From positions 1 to 9,672 of the forward strand of contig JALOQQ010000029.1 in NCBI GenBank assembly GCA_025453315.1: 9,672 bases of DNA. The letters are read 5' to 3'. Origin of the DNA: Planctomycetota bacterium (GTDB taxonomy: Bacteria; Patescibacteriota; Patescibacteriia; Patescibacteriales; UBA12465). Under the pieces are notes generated by a model that searched no databases, was not told the DNA's origin, and was given only the letters and a program-made list of their open reading frames with translations. Both the position numbers and the translations under genes were made by a program. Positions 1 to 6,890 of the stretch are shown here, piece after piece; the first letter of the stretch is position 1; every line of letters begins with the position of its first letter.

Positions 1-1
1 C

Positions 2-187
2 AACAAGGAAGCCACCGAAAATCTAATTAAACTTTCATCATTAAAAATTCATGAGATAGGCAATTTTGAAATTTCCCGAAAAATGCGCGATACTTTGGTT
101 TCGGTTTTAATCGATTATTACCAGTTGCATTTCGATAATTTGGGCGAAATAAAATCATTAAAAGTTTTTCGCGAGGTTTTTAGTTAG
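2..187 (+). CDS. recO: Probable DNA repair protein RecO, C-terminal fragment (5' end outside window)
   Basis: The last 61 codons of a gene enter from the left edge and end at TAG (185-187). The fragment is helical and ends with an SLKVFREVF segment, preceded by a tyrosine-rich helix (LIDYYQLHF). This matches the usual end of RecO, where a helix of the type 'yl.yhl' leads into 'KSL+vLrEl'. RecO is a cytoplasmic mediator that helps load RecA on SSB-coated single-stranded DNA in the RecFOR pathway. The N-terminal OB fold and any zinc-finger cysteines lie outside the window, so the call rests on the tail only. Codon choice is a little less A+T-biased than in the genes from 568 on. The next gene is on the opposite strand and converges; only 46 bases separate their ends, and I see no strong terminator hairpin there. 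Confidence 0.65.
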   Translation, partial: NKEATENLIKLSSLKIHEIGNFEISRKMRDTLVSVLIDYYQLHFDNLGEIKSLKVFREVFS

Positions 188-233
188 TAACCAGAAATAA
201 GGTTTTCAAAACTAACACAAACAGCCACGTTTT

Positions 234-497
234 TTATTCTCTGAGTATAATTGCTTCGTATATAAAAATATCCGCATCTTTCCATCCATCCCAGCCAATT
301 CCGGCTTTGTCGCGCGAGCATCGACCCAGAAATTCCTCAAGATTCCAACCCGTTTTGCTTGCCACCTGCGGTAAAAATGTACCCGAGTTAATTCCACTTT
401 TTATGTAAATCCCGTGTTTCCCTAAAACTATTTCATCAACCGAATCGATTTTCCTTAAAGGCGAAAGCACCGAAATTTCCAATTTCATTTTCTCCAA
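234..497 (-). pseudogene. AMMECR1-family protein, C-terminal half only (5'-truncated remnant)
   Basis: The 87-aa frame carries the typical second half of the AMMECR1 domain: EISVLSPL near the start, then GKHGIYIKSG, SGTFLPQVA, TGWNLEEFLG, and a C-terminal DKAGIGWDGWKD. AMMECR1 proteins are normally about 170-200 aa and start with a half containing an LRGCIG motif; that half is absent. In this frame a TGA (503-501) lies just upstream, and further upstream is the membrane-segment coding region of the divergent DUF4012 gene, so the missing half is not hidden in another frame nearby. The first possible starts are TTG (497-495) or ATG (488-486); a GGAG lies only three bases from that ATG. Five of seven serines use TCG, rare in the genes to the right. 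The biochemical role of the family is not firmly known. It is most likely a non-functional remnant, though an expressed short form cannot be ruled out. Confidence 0.8.
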
Positions 498-553
498 ATC
501 TCATTTTAATTTTTCCAAACCTCATTTTAATTTCTCTAAGCCCAAGTTTATTT
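491..553 (+). repeat. Three tandem copies of a 21-bp unit, in frame with the DUF4012 gene
   Basis: Copies lie at 491-511, 512-532 and 533-553. The first two agree at 19 of 21 bases, the third at 14 of 21 with the second. In the frame of the downstream DUF4012 gene they encode the heptads SKSHFNF, SKPHFNF and SKPKFIF, followed at once by the hydrophobic segment of that protein. A 21-base, in-frame period and the basic/aromatic heptads just before a membrane helix suggest coding sequence rather than a spacer. The left edge coincides with the end of AMMECR1 homology on the other strand. Confidence 0.75.
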
Positions 554-567
554 TTAGTCATCACCAA

Positions 568-2589
568 TTGCGCGCGGCTTTTTCTTTTGCCCTTATTTTA
601 ATTCTTTTAATAATGCCTTTTAAGCTTTATGCTTATTATAAGTTTGTCAGCACCGATGTTGAGGCTAAAGTAATGCGCGAATCCCAGGCTGGTTTAACTG
701 ATTTGATGTTAGCTTCAGAAGCAGCCGCTCAATTAGATTTCGCCAAGGCTAGTCTTCGTTTTACTAAGGCCGGTGAGAATTTTATTTCCGCTCATAAAGA
801 ATTAAATCATATTAGTAATATCCTTTTAACCTTAGCTTCTTTTTCTGGCGATGCTAAAATGAAATTAGCGGCTGAAAGTAAGAAGATTCTGGAAGTGGGC
901 GTGATTGTTTCTAATTTGGGTAATAACCTAAGCGCCACTGTCAGTAATATCATGAGTGATGTTAAGGAGGGAAAAATAATTTCTGCTATCGATACTTTTA
1001 CTTTTTTCAGTCAGAAATCTCTGAAAGATCTTGATGATTTAAATGGTTTATTAGAAAAAATTAGTGTTAATAATTTACCCGAACAATACCAAAATAAATT
1101 TATTACTTTAAAGAGTAAAACTAATGTCGTAAAAAAAGCCTTATTAGAATTTACCGATCTTTCCGAAGCGATTAAGATTTTCTTAGGCGCTAGTCAAAAC
1201 AAACGTTATCTTTTAGTTTTTCAAAATAATAATGAATTAAGGGCTAGTGGTGGTTTTTTGGGTTCTTATGCCTTAATTGATTTTAAGGAAGGTAATATTA
1301 AAAACATTGAAATACCAGAGGGCGGTTCTTATGATACTGAGGGTGGCTTAAAAGTTTTAGTACGCTCTCCCGAACCTTTACATTTAGTCAGTCCTATTTG
1401 GTATTTCTGGGATTCTAATTGGTGGCCAGATTGGCGCCTTTCCGCTCAAAATATTATGTGGTTTTATGAAAAGAGTGGTGGTTCGACCGTTGATGGTGTA
1501 ATTAGTATTACTCCAACCGTTCTAGAGCGTTTATTGGAAATCACTGGACCAATTGATTTAAACGAACAATATGGAGTTGTGGTTTCGGCTGATAATTTTT
1601 GGGAAATAGTTCAGGGTATAGTGGAGCAGAAAGGCAATGAAGTTTCTGGTTATGATCCTAAAAAACCTAAAAAGATTATTAAAGATTTAATGGATAAGAT
1701 GATGCTGGAATTGCCCAAGAAGCTAAATTCCAATAATATTGCTAAATTACTTTTAGCGCTCGACAAGAGTTTGTTGGAGAAAGATATTCTTTTCTATTTT
1801 ACGGATGAAAATTTACAAAAAGAAATTTCGGATCGTAATTGGGGCGGGGAAATGCAACCCGAAGATTTTGATTATCTGCAAGTAGTTCATACTAATATTG
1901 CCGGTGGTAAAAGTGATCGCGTTATGAAAGAAAATATTAATCAAGACATTGAAATTCAAAGTGACGGCAGTATTGTAAAAACTTTAACTATTAAGCGCGA
2001 ACATCAGGGTAATAAACAAGATCTTTATACTGGTGTTCGTAACGTTGATTGGTTGCGTGTTTATGTACCTGAGGGCAGTAAACTAATCGAGGCTAACGGC
2101 TTTGAAAGACCAAATGATATTTATTTTAAATCCGCTGACGAGGCAACAGTTAGTAATGATTATGTTGAGAATACGGAAAATAGAGCCATTATCGATTCTC
2201 TTTCGGGAACAAAGAGTTATCAAGAAAATAATAAAACCGTTTTTGCTAATTGGGTGATGATTGATCCTGGTAAAACCGGTATTGTTACTCTTAAATACAA
2301 ACTACCCTTTTCTATTTTTGAAGCAGTAAAAAAAGAGAAGGCTGATGATTGGTTGAGTAAAGTAAAAGAAGTGTTTAGCGCTAAGGGTCAAAATGTTTTA
2401 AGTTATTCTTTGTTATGGCAGAAACAACCTGGCAGTCCCGAATCATCAATTAGTAGTAATTTAAAAATTAACAACGGTCTTTCAGTTTTTTGGCAACAGG
2501 CGGGTAGTTTTCATTCTAAGGATTATGATTGGATGGTAAAAGATAATTTAGATAGCGATAAATATTGGGTAGTTTTATTGGCTAAATAA
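568..2589 (+). CDS. DUF4012-family membrane-anchored protein
   Basis: This 673-aa protein has one membrane helix at about residues 4-23, then a helical region (about 30-205), then the DUF4012 core: NNNELRASGGFLGSY (220-234), DSNWWPDW (282-289), VDGVI (308-312) and TGPID (326-330). The rest (about 450-673) looks beta-rich. DUF4012 proteins are common in CPR bacteria and some Gram-positives; no biochemical function is established. Topology suggests a short cytoplasmic N-terminus and a large part outside the cell. The start is uncertain: 568 is a TTG with no ribosome-binding site, while the frame stays open back to 409 (stop TAA at 406-408) without any ATG, GTG or TTG. The 409-567 stretch encodes SKPHFNF-type heptads, so the original protein probably began further upstream and lost its start at the junction near 490. 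The next gene follows after 56 bases on the same strand and also codes for a surface protein. Confidence 0.85.
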   Translation: MRAAFSFALILILLIMPFKLYAYYKFVSTDVEAKVMRESQAGLTDLMLASEAAAQLDFAKASLRFTKAGENFISAHKELNHISNILLTLASFSGDAKMKLAAESKKILEVGVIVSNLGNNLSATVSNIMSDVKEGKIISAIDTFTFFSQKSLKDLDDLNGLLEKISVNNLPEQYQNKFITLKSKTNVVKKALLEFTDLSEAIKIFLGASQNKRYLLVFQNNNELRASGGFLGSYALIDFKEGNIKNIEIPEGGSYDTEGGLKVLVRSPEPLHLVSPIWYFWDSNWWPDWRLSAQNIMWFYEKSGGSTVDGVISITPTVLERLLEITGPIDLNEQYGVVVSADNFWEIVQGIVEQKGNEVSGYDPKKPKKIIKDLMDKMMLELPKKLNSNNIAKLLLALDKSLLEKDILFYFTDENLQKEISDRNWGGEMQPEDFDYLQVVHTNIAGGKSDRVMKENINQDIEIQSDGSIVKTLTIKREHQGNKQDLYTGVRNVDWLRVYVPEGSKLIEANGFERPNDIYFKSADEATVSNDYVENTENRAIIDSLSGTKSYQENNKTVFANWVMIDPGKTGIVTLKYKLPFSIFEAVKKEKADDWLSKVKEVFSAKGQNVLSYSLLWQKQPGSPESSISSNLKINNGLSVFWQQAGSFHSKDYDWMVKDNLDSDKYWVVLLAK

Positions 2590-2645
2590 ATTTGCTGAAT
2601 AAAATAGTTTAATTAAAAATTTACATAGAGCCTAATTATAAAAAT

Positions 2646-4880
2646 ATGGATAAGCATAATTTAAACGAAGAAGAAAAAAATGAAGAAAAAAAAATAAAGA
2701 CAAACTCAAGCTCTTCTGATTTTTCTGATTTTGTTAAACATCATTTACCTAAAGAAGAAGAGGTTGAAGAATTTGATGAGATTGTTAATAAAGAAGTGCG
2801 TCAAGAAGAAATTGATCAGAATCTTAACGAAATTTATAAAGATCGTAAGGGTAATATTATTGATGTAAAAAGAGTGGATATTAAGAAGGGTCCAGGTTTT
2901 ATTCTGCGCTTTTTTAAATGGCTTATTTTTTTAGCGATTATCGGTTATGGTGCTTATTTTGCTTATAATTATTGGTTTAATAATAATGGAAACGATAATT
3001 CTATTAAATTTACCGTTTCGGCCCCAGAAAAAGTGGTGGCTGGTGAAGAATTCTTTTATACTATCTCTTATAAAAATTTAAGTCAGGTTAGCTTAAAGAA
3101 TTTAAAGTTGGAAGTAAAATATCCTGATAATTTTGTTTTTTTAGATAGTTTTCCTTTATCCTCTAAAAATAATAATTCTTGGTATGTTGAGAAGATGTTT
3201 CCTGGGGAAGAAGAGATAATAAAGGTAAAAGGTAAAATTGTTAATAAAAAGGGTTCAGTAAATACTATTAATGCCATTATTACTTATTATCCAGAAAATT
3301 TTTCTAGTGAATTTAAAAAAGAAGTAGCCCAAACTATTATGGTTTCCGATTTGGGTTTCGATTTTAGCTTGGATTTTACTAATCCAGTTATTGTTAATGA
3401 AAACACTGATCTAGGATTAATCTTTGTTAATCATAACCCTTATCTCTCCAGCTTTAATTTAGTAATTGATAGTCCGGACAATATTGTTATTTCAACAGAT
3501 GCCGCTCAGAAAAGAGCCGAAGAAATTCAAGCCAATGTAGCGGCCAGTAGTGACGAGAGTGATTTAGCCGCTAAGACTAATAATGAAAAGGGTAGTAATA
3601 AAAAAAGCAATACCACAAACACTGACACTATAAGCACTAGTGAAACAGATTCAACTGTTTTAACTACTCCTACTGAAGTTTCTAATACTACTGACGTGAC
3701 GGATATTTCTGGTAAAACTAAAACCTTAATTACTAAAACAGACGTTTCTAATTTACTTGGTCTAAAAGAAATAAAAAATAAGGTTTGGCAGGTAGTCGGT
3801 GTTAATAAAGATGAGTCGCGTCAGAAAATTTCTTTAAAATATAAAGTTGCGGAAAAAATAGCCGATAGCCAGCGTCTTAATTTTCGTTTAGAATATGAGG
3901 CTGAAAACGGTAAAACCTATTCGTTCTTGGAAGATGGTATTGATTTGGAAATAATGCGTAGTGATCTTAATTTAACTTTAGCTATCAATGATAATAAAAC
4001 TGATAAACCGATAAATTTCAATCAAACTCTTAATTACGCTATTACCTATAATAACAAAGGAGAAATGACCATGAAGGACGTAATTATTATGGCGGTGTTA
4101 GATGGTGATTTTATTGATTGGAAAAGTTTTAAAGACGATGAATATGAGCCAATGGTTAGAGGAAAAACTATTACTTGGACTAAGGACGAAGTTCCAGGTT
4201 TGGCCGAACTTAAGCCTAATCAAGAGGGTGTTCTTAATTTTTCTATCAAGCTAAAATCTTTTAGTGACGAAGATTATGCTACTACCAATTTTAAAATAAA
4301 TAGTTACGCTCAATATAGTTTTGGCAATATTGATGATGTTAAAGAAAAGATTGATGCTATGGATAATCGTAGTAATAGTATTACTAGTGTTATTAATAGT
4401 AATTTGGATTTGAAGGAAGAAATCCTTTATTTTAATAATGATAATGTTCCAGTGGGCAAAGGACCACTACCACCTAAAGTTGGTGAGAAAACCACTTTTA
4501 AAGTTAGCTGGACTTTAACTAATAATTTACACGAGTTAACAGAAACCGGAGTAGAAATGTTACTACCTCAGAATGTTTCTTTTGAAGGTAATCAGGATGT
4601 TTCTACTGGTAGTTTATTCTATGATAGTGCTACTAATAAAATAATTTGGGATTTAGGTCGTTTCCCGGTAACCGTTTATAAGGCAACTGCTAATTTTGAA
4701 TTAGCTTTGACCCCCGAAGTCAGTGATAGTGGAAAAATTGTTGTTTTATCTCCTGGCGCTGAAGTGAGGGCCAATGATTCAGAGACTAGAGATGCTATTA
4801 ATTTTAAGACTCAAGCTAAAACTTCCAAATTAGAAGATGATAGTATTGCCGCTTTAAGTAATGATGGTATTGTTAGATAA
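2646..4880 (+). CDS. Membrane-anchored surface protein with DUF11-like repeats
   Basis: The 744-aa product starts at ATG 2646; the codons before it show no Shine-Dalgarno site. Residues 1-84 are charged, rich in Glu and Lys, and lack a signal peptide. A single membrane helix follows at about 90-110 (FKWLIFLAIIGYGAYFAYNY). After it come beta-sandwich segments resembling DUF11/conserved-repeat domains: about 119-215 (KFTVSAPEKVVAGEEF), 439-550 (TLNYAITYNNKG) and 585-730 (GPLPPKVGEKTTFKVSW). The latter 'PLPPxVG..T' pattern is frequent in CPR surface proteins. A Ser/Thr/Asn/Asp-rich linker occupies about 299-360, as in extended cell-wall or S-layer associated proteins. It likely projects outward from the membrane as a structural or adhesive protein; no catalytic motif is visible. 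An A9 tract at 2686-2694, early in the gene, could be slippage-prone. tgt begins 6 bases after its stop. Confidence 0.8.
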   Translation: MDKHNLNEEEKNEEKKIKTNSSSSDFSDFVKHHLPKEEEVEEFDEIVNKEVRQEEIDQNLNEIYKDRKGNIIDVKRVDIKKGPGFILRFFKWLIFLAIIGYGAYFAYNYWFNNNGNDNSIKFTVSAPEKVVAGEEFFYTISYKNLSQVSLKNLKLEVKYPDNFVFLDSFPLSSKNNNSWYVEKMFPGEEEIIKVKGKIVNKKGSVNTINAIITYYPENFSSEFKKEVAQTIMVSDLGFDFSLDFTNPVIVNENTDLGLIFVNHNPYLSSFNLVIDSPDNIVISTDAAQKRAEEIQANVAASSDESDLAAKTNNEKGSNKKSNTTNTDTISTSETDSTVLTTPTEVSNTTDVTDISGKTKTLITKTDVSNLLGLKEIKNKVWQVVGVNKDESRQKISLKYKVAEKIADSQRLNFRLEYEAENGKTYSFLEDGIDLEIMRSDLNLTLAINDNKTDKPINFNQTLNYAITYNNKGEMTMKDVIIMAVLDGDFIDWKSFKDDEYEPMVRGKTITWTKDEVPGLAELKPNQEGVLNFSIKLKSFSDEDYATTNFKINSYAQYSFGNIDDVKEKIDAMDNRSNSITSVINSNLDLKEEILYFNNDNVPVGKGPLPPKVGEKTTFKVSWTLTNNLHELTETGVEMLLPQNVSFEGNQDVSTGSLFYDSATNKIIWDLGRFPVTVYKATANFELALTPEVSDSGKIVVLSPGAEVRANDSETRDAINFKTQAKTSKLEDDSIAALSNDGIVR

Positions 4881-4886
4881 TTATTT

Positions 4887-6059
4887 ATGTTTAAGCTTTT
4901 AGAAACTAAAAATAAGATACGTCGTGGCCGGATAATTACCGGTCATGGTGTTTTAGAGACGCCCTTTTTTATGCCCGATGCTACCCGAGGCTTTGTTAAA
5001 TTAAGCACTCAGGAAGAGGTGAGAAAAAGTGGTGTTTTGGCCATGGTGGTAAATACTTTACATTTATATTTGCAACCGGGCATGGAAATAATTAAAAAGG
5101 GTAAAGGTGTACATAAGTTTATGAATTGGGACCAGCCTTTATTGTCGGATAGTGGTGGTTTTCAAGTTTTTTCCTTAATACATCAGAATAAGAACATGGG
5201 TAAAATTTATGATGATAAAGTAGTTTTTAAATCACCTCTCGACGGTTCTTATCATGAATTAACTCCAGAGAAATCGATTCAAATTCAATTTGATTTAGGC
5301 GTTGATATGATGGTTTGTCTTGATGATTGCCCGCCCAATGAACTAAGCAGAGAAGATTTACAAAAAGCGGTTGTTAGAACTATTGCCTGGGCTAAGCGTT
5401 GTAAAGATGAATATTTACGCCAAGTAAAAAAGCGAAAACTAACCGGTAAAAATAAGCCGCTTTTGTTTGGCGTTATTCAGGGTGGCGCGGAGTTGGATTT
5501 GCGAGAACATTGTGCTCAAGAGTTGGTGAAAATTGGTTTTGATGGCTATGGTTTTGGCGCTAAACATTTAGATAGTGATGATAATTTTTTAGAGACCGTC
5601 TTAGCCAAGACCGCTTCTTTTATACCCCAAGATTCTTTACGTTTTGCTCTAGGCGTCGGTTCACCTAAAGATATTGTACGCGCCGCTAAATTGGGTTGGG
5701 ATATGTTTGATTGCGTAATGCCGACCAGAGAGGGAAGACACGGCAAGTTATTTTATTTTAAAGGCGAAGATAAAATTAAAAAATTATCGGCAGAAAATTT
5801 AAAGGGGACTTCTGAAAAAAATAATATTAATAGAAAAAAAAATAATTTAAATAAAGATTTTTATAATAGTATTAATATTAGTAATGCTCGTTTTAATAAT
5901 GATTTTTCACCAATTAATGCTAAAAGTAAATTTATTGAATTGCGTCATTATAATAAAGCCTTCCTTCATCATCTTTTTAAACTTAAAGAACCTTTAGGTC
6001 AGCGTTTAGCTAGTTTAAATAATCTAGAGTTTTATCAAGAATTAATGAAAATGTTATAA
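4887..6059 (+). CDS. tgt: Tgt-like tRNA-guanine transglycosylase, zinc-site-less variant
   Basis: The 390-aa protein is full length for bacterial Tgt, which exchanges guanine-34 of GUN-anticodon tRNAs for preQ1 in queuosine synthesis (or queuine in salvage forms). Conserved parts are SDSGGFQVFSL with general-base Asp88, LDDCPP with base-recognising Asp146, VIQGG with Gln198, and DMFDCVMPTR with nucleophile Asp275. Three departures stand out. The pocket loop usually reading GGLAVGE is GAKHLDS (224-230). About 35 extra Lys/Asn-rich residues (roughly 294-328) follow HGKLFYFKG. The CxCxxC...H zinc ligands, aligned through RxYxxAxLHHL, are Ser347, Phe349, Leu352 and Asn378; no cysteine occurs C-terminal of Cys276. 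A catalytically competent TIM barrel is likely, but substrate choice is uncertain. No queuosine biosynthesis gene is present in the window. The gene starts 6 bases after the surface-protein gene, so it is probably cotranscribed with it. Confidence 0.85.
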   Translation: MFKLLETKNKIRRGRIITGHGVLETPFFMPDATRGFVKLSTQEEVRKSGVLAMVVNTLHLYLQPGMEIIKKGKGVHKFMNWDQPLLSDSGGFQVFSLIHQNKNMGKIYDDKVVFKSPLDGSYHELTPEKSIQIQFDLGVDMMVCLDDCPPNELSREDLQKAVVRTIAWAKRCKDEYLRQVKKRKLTGKNKPLLFGVIQGGAELDLREHCAQELVKIGFDGYGFGAKHLDSDDNFLETVLAKTASFIPQDSLRFALGVGSPKDIVRAAKLGWDMFDCVMPTREGRHGKLFYFKGEDKIKKLSAENLKGTSEKNNINRKKNNLNKDFYNSINISNARFNNDFSPINAKSKFIELRHYNKAFLHHLFKLKEPLGQRLASLNNLEFYQELMKML

Positions 6060-6064
6060 AAACG

Positions 6065-6090
6065 CCACTAGTTTGCGACTGGTGGTTTTT
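6065..6090 (+). terminator. Rho-independent terminator after tgt
   Basis: A 7-bp stem pairs CCACTAG (6065-6071) with CTGGTGG (6079-6085), with one T-G wobble and a 7-base loop, followed by five Ts. It starts five bases after the tgt stop, so it would end the DUF4012/surface-protein/tgt transcript. Confidence 0.8.
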
Positions 6091-6098
6091 GTTTATAA

Positions 6099-6128
6099 TA
6101 AAAAATAAGTCACTTGTGGTGACTTATT
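6099..6128 (-). terminator. Terminator for the convergent 191-aa gene
   Basis: A perfect 10-bp stem pairs AATAAGTCAC (6104-6113) with GTGACTTATT (6119-6128) around a 5-base loop. Read on the minus strand it is followed by a run of Ts (plus-strand A tract at about 6099-6105). It lies 5 bases past the stop of the minus-strand gene. Because the stem is symmetrical it may also act weakly on plus-strand transcripts that pass the first terminator. Confidence 0.75.
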
Positions 6129-6133
6129 ATGGT

Positions 6134-6709
6134 TTAGTTAAAGAAAAGTAGTTGATAAAAAAACCTTAATTCTGAATCAAATTCTTCTGGACTCATGTTT
6201 TTCTTTTTTTCCAGACATAACTTTATTGTTTTTTCTGGTAGATTGGAGCGATAAAAACGATCGGTCATGCATTCCAAGCTTTCACAGGGATATTTAACAT
6301 CGACTTGATTGCTTAAAAAAAGAAATAATTCCTGAGCTATTATACCAGAATCTTCTTGAGAACTAAGAATTGGTAGTTGAAAGGTAAATAATAGTTTCGG
6401 TTTATAGAGGAATGACACTTCGTACTTACCTTCTTCTAGAAGAGGGTTATTTTTATTATTAGCAGAAGCGCTTTTTATATTCAGAATTAAAAATTCATTT
6501 TCCAGACTAAAAGACCTTTTAATAATTTTTTCATAAGAAAATTTTATCGTTTCAAAAAATTGATATTTTAGTAATTCTGAATGAGGGAACTCTTGCTCTA
6601 TTTGAATAATGAGCTTTTTTAATTGCTGCACTTTTTGTTCGGTGCTTTCTTGACTTTGTTCTATACTTAAACAAAGACAAGCTATTTCTTCTTTTGTTTT
6701 AGCTTCCAT
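6134..6709 (-). CDS. Hypothetical protein, 191 aa, unrecognised
   Basis: I do not recognise this family. The gene runs from ATG 6709-6707 to TAA and is bounded by its own terminator, and it shares the A+T-rich codon style of its neighbours, so it looks real. The product has no signal peptide or membrane helix and is probably cytoplasmic. Residues about 5-45 are a polar, Glu/Gln/Lys-rich helix that could form a coiled coil. The middle (about 70-115) alternates hydrophobic residues as in beta strands. The C-terminal third is helical and ends in an aromatic tail (FFYQLLFFN). Cysteines at residues 11 and 13 form a CLC pair and others occur later, but they do not make a recognisable metal site. 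It stands alone between convergent tgt and divergent pyk, so the context gives no functional hint. Confidence 0.65.
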   Translation of the reverse strand: MEAKTKEEIACLCLSIEQSQESTEQKVQQLKKLIIQIEQEFPHSELLKYQFFETIKFSYEKIIKRSFSLENEFLILNIKSASANNKNNPLLEEGKYEVSFLYKPKLLFTFQLPILSSQEDSGIIAQELFLFLSNQVDVKYPCESLECMTDRFYRSNLPEKTIKLCLEKKKNMSPEEFDSELRFFYQLLFFN

Positions 6710-6758
6710 TGTTCGTTTTTTTAAAAGTTCAATACTTGGGTTTTCTGATTTATTTCAG

Positions 6759-6785
6759 AGTATCATCTTTTTAAATTATCGTCAA
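6759..6785 (-). promoter_or_regulatory. Possible promoter for the 191-aa gene
   Basis: On the minus strand TTGACG (6785-6780, five of six to the -35 consensus) precedes GATACT (6764-6759, four of six to the -10) with a 15-base spacer, which is short. The start codon is about 50 bases downstream. This is a weak, position-supported guess. Confidence 0.3.
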
Positions 6786-6797
6786 TATGGCCAATAT

Positions 6798-6826
6798 TTC
6801 ACCTTTTAAGATAAATGTATTATAAT
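6798..6826 (+). promoter_or_regulatory. Sigma-70-like promoter for pyk-eno
   Basis: A perfect TATAAT (6821-6826) lies 17 bases downstream of TTCACC (6798-6803, four of six to TTGACA). Transcription would begin near 6833, giving a leader of about 94 bases with two hairpins before the pyk start. The -10 sits in the palindrome ATTATAAT (6819-6826), so a TATAAT also reads on the minus strand, but without a matching -35 there. Confidence 0.55.
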
Positions 6827-6834
6827 ATAACTGT

Positions 6835-6856
6835 AAAACCTTCTTCGGAGGGTTTT
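6835..6856 (+). promoter_or_regulatory. Leader hairpin with UUCG tetraloop
   Basis: AAAACCTTC (6835-6843) pairs with GAGGGTTTT (6848-6856), nine pairs with one G-T wobble, closed by C(TTCG)G, an exceptionally stable tetraloop. It falls within a few bases of the predicted transcript start. It could be a stabilising 5' cap-like stem for the pyk-eno mRNA, or part of an attenuator; the downstream bases are T-rich but not a clean T run. Confidence 0.55.
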
Positions 6857-6890
6857 ATATTGATTTTATAATAAGATTAATTAATAAGTT

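Noticed and set aside
188..233. Terminator between recO and the AMMECR1 remnant
   Set aside because: Only a very short palindrome around GTTTTCAAAAC is present, with no usable loop or T run.
212..397. Open frame of 61 codons on the minus strand overlapping the AMMECR1 remnant
   Set aside because: It reads the same strand in another frame, has no family features, and the AMMECR1 frame has clear homology.
491..553. CRISPR or attachment-site interpretation of the 21-bp repeat
   Set aside because: The copies are directly adjacent without spacers, in frame, and degenerate in a codon-like manner; no integrase or cas gene is nearby.
498..700. Missing N-terminal half of AMMECR1 hidden upstream by frameshift
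   Set aside because: The in-frame TGA at 503-501 and the adjacent DUF4012 repeat and membrane-helix coding leave no room, and no LRGCIG-like motif is seen in the other frames.
3083..3277. Minus-strand open frame inside the surface-protein gene
   Set aside because: Antisense to a long gene with clear domain structure; A+T-rich DNA readily gives such frames.
5546..5746. Minus-strand open frame inside tgt
   Set aside because: Antisense to the conserved DMFDCVMPTR region; no independent support.
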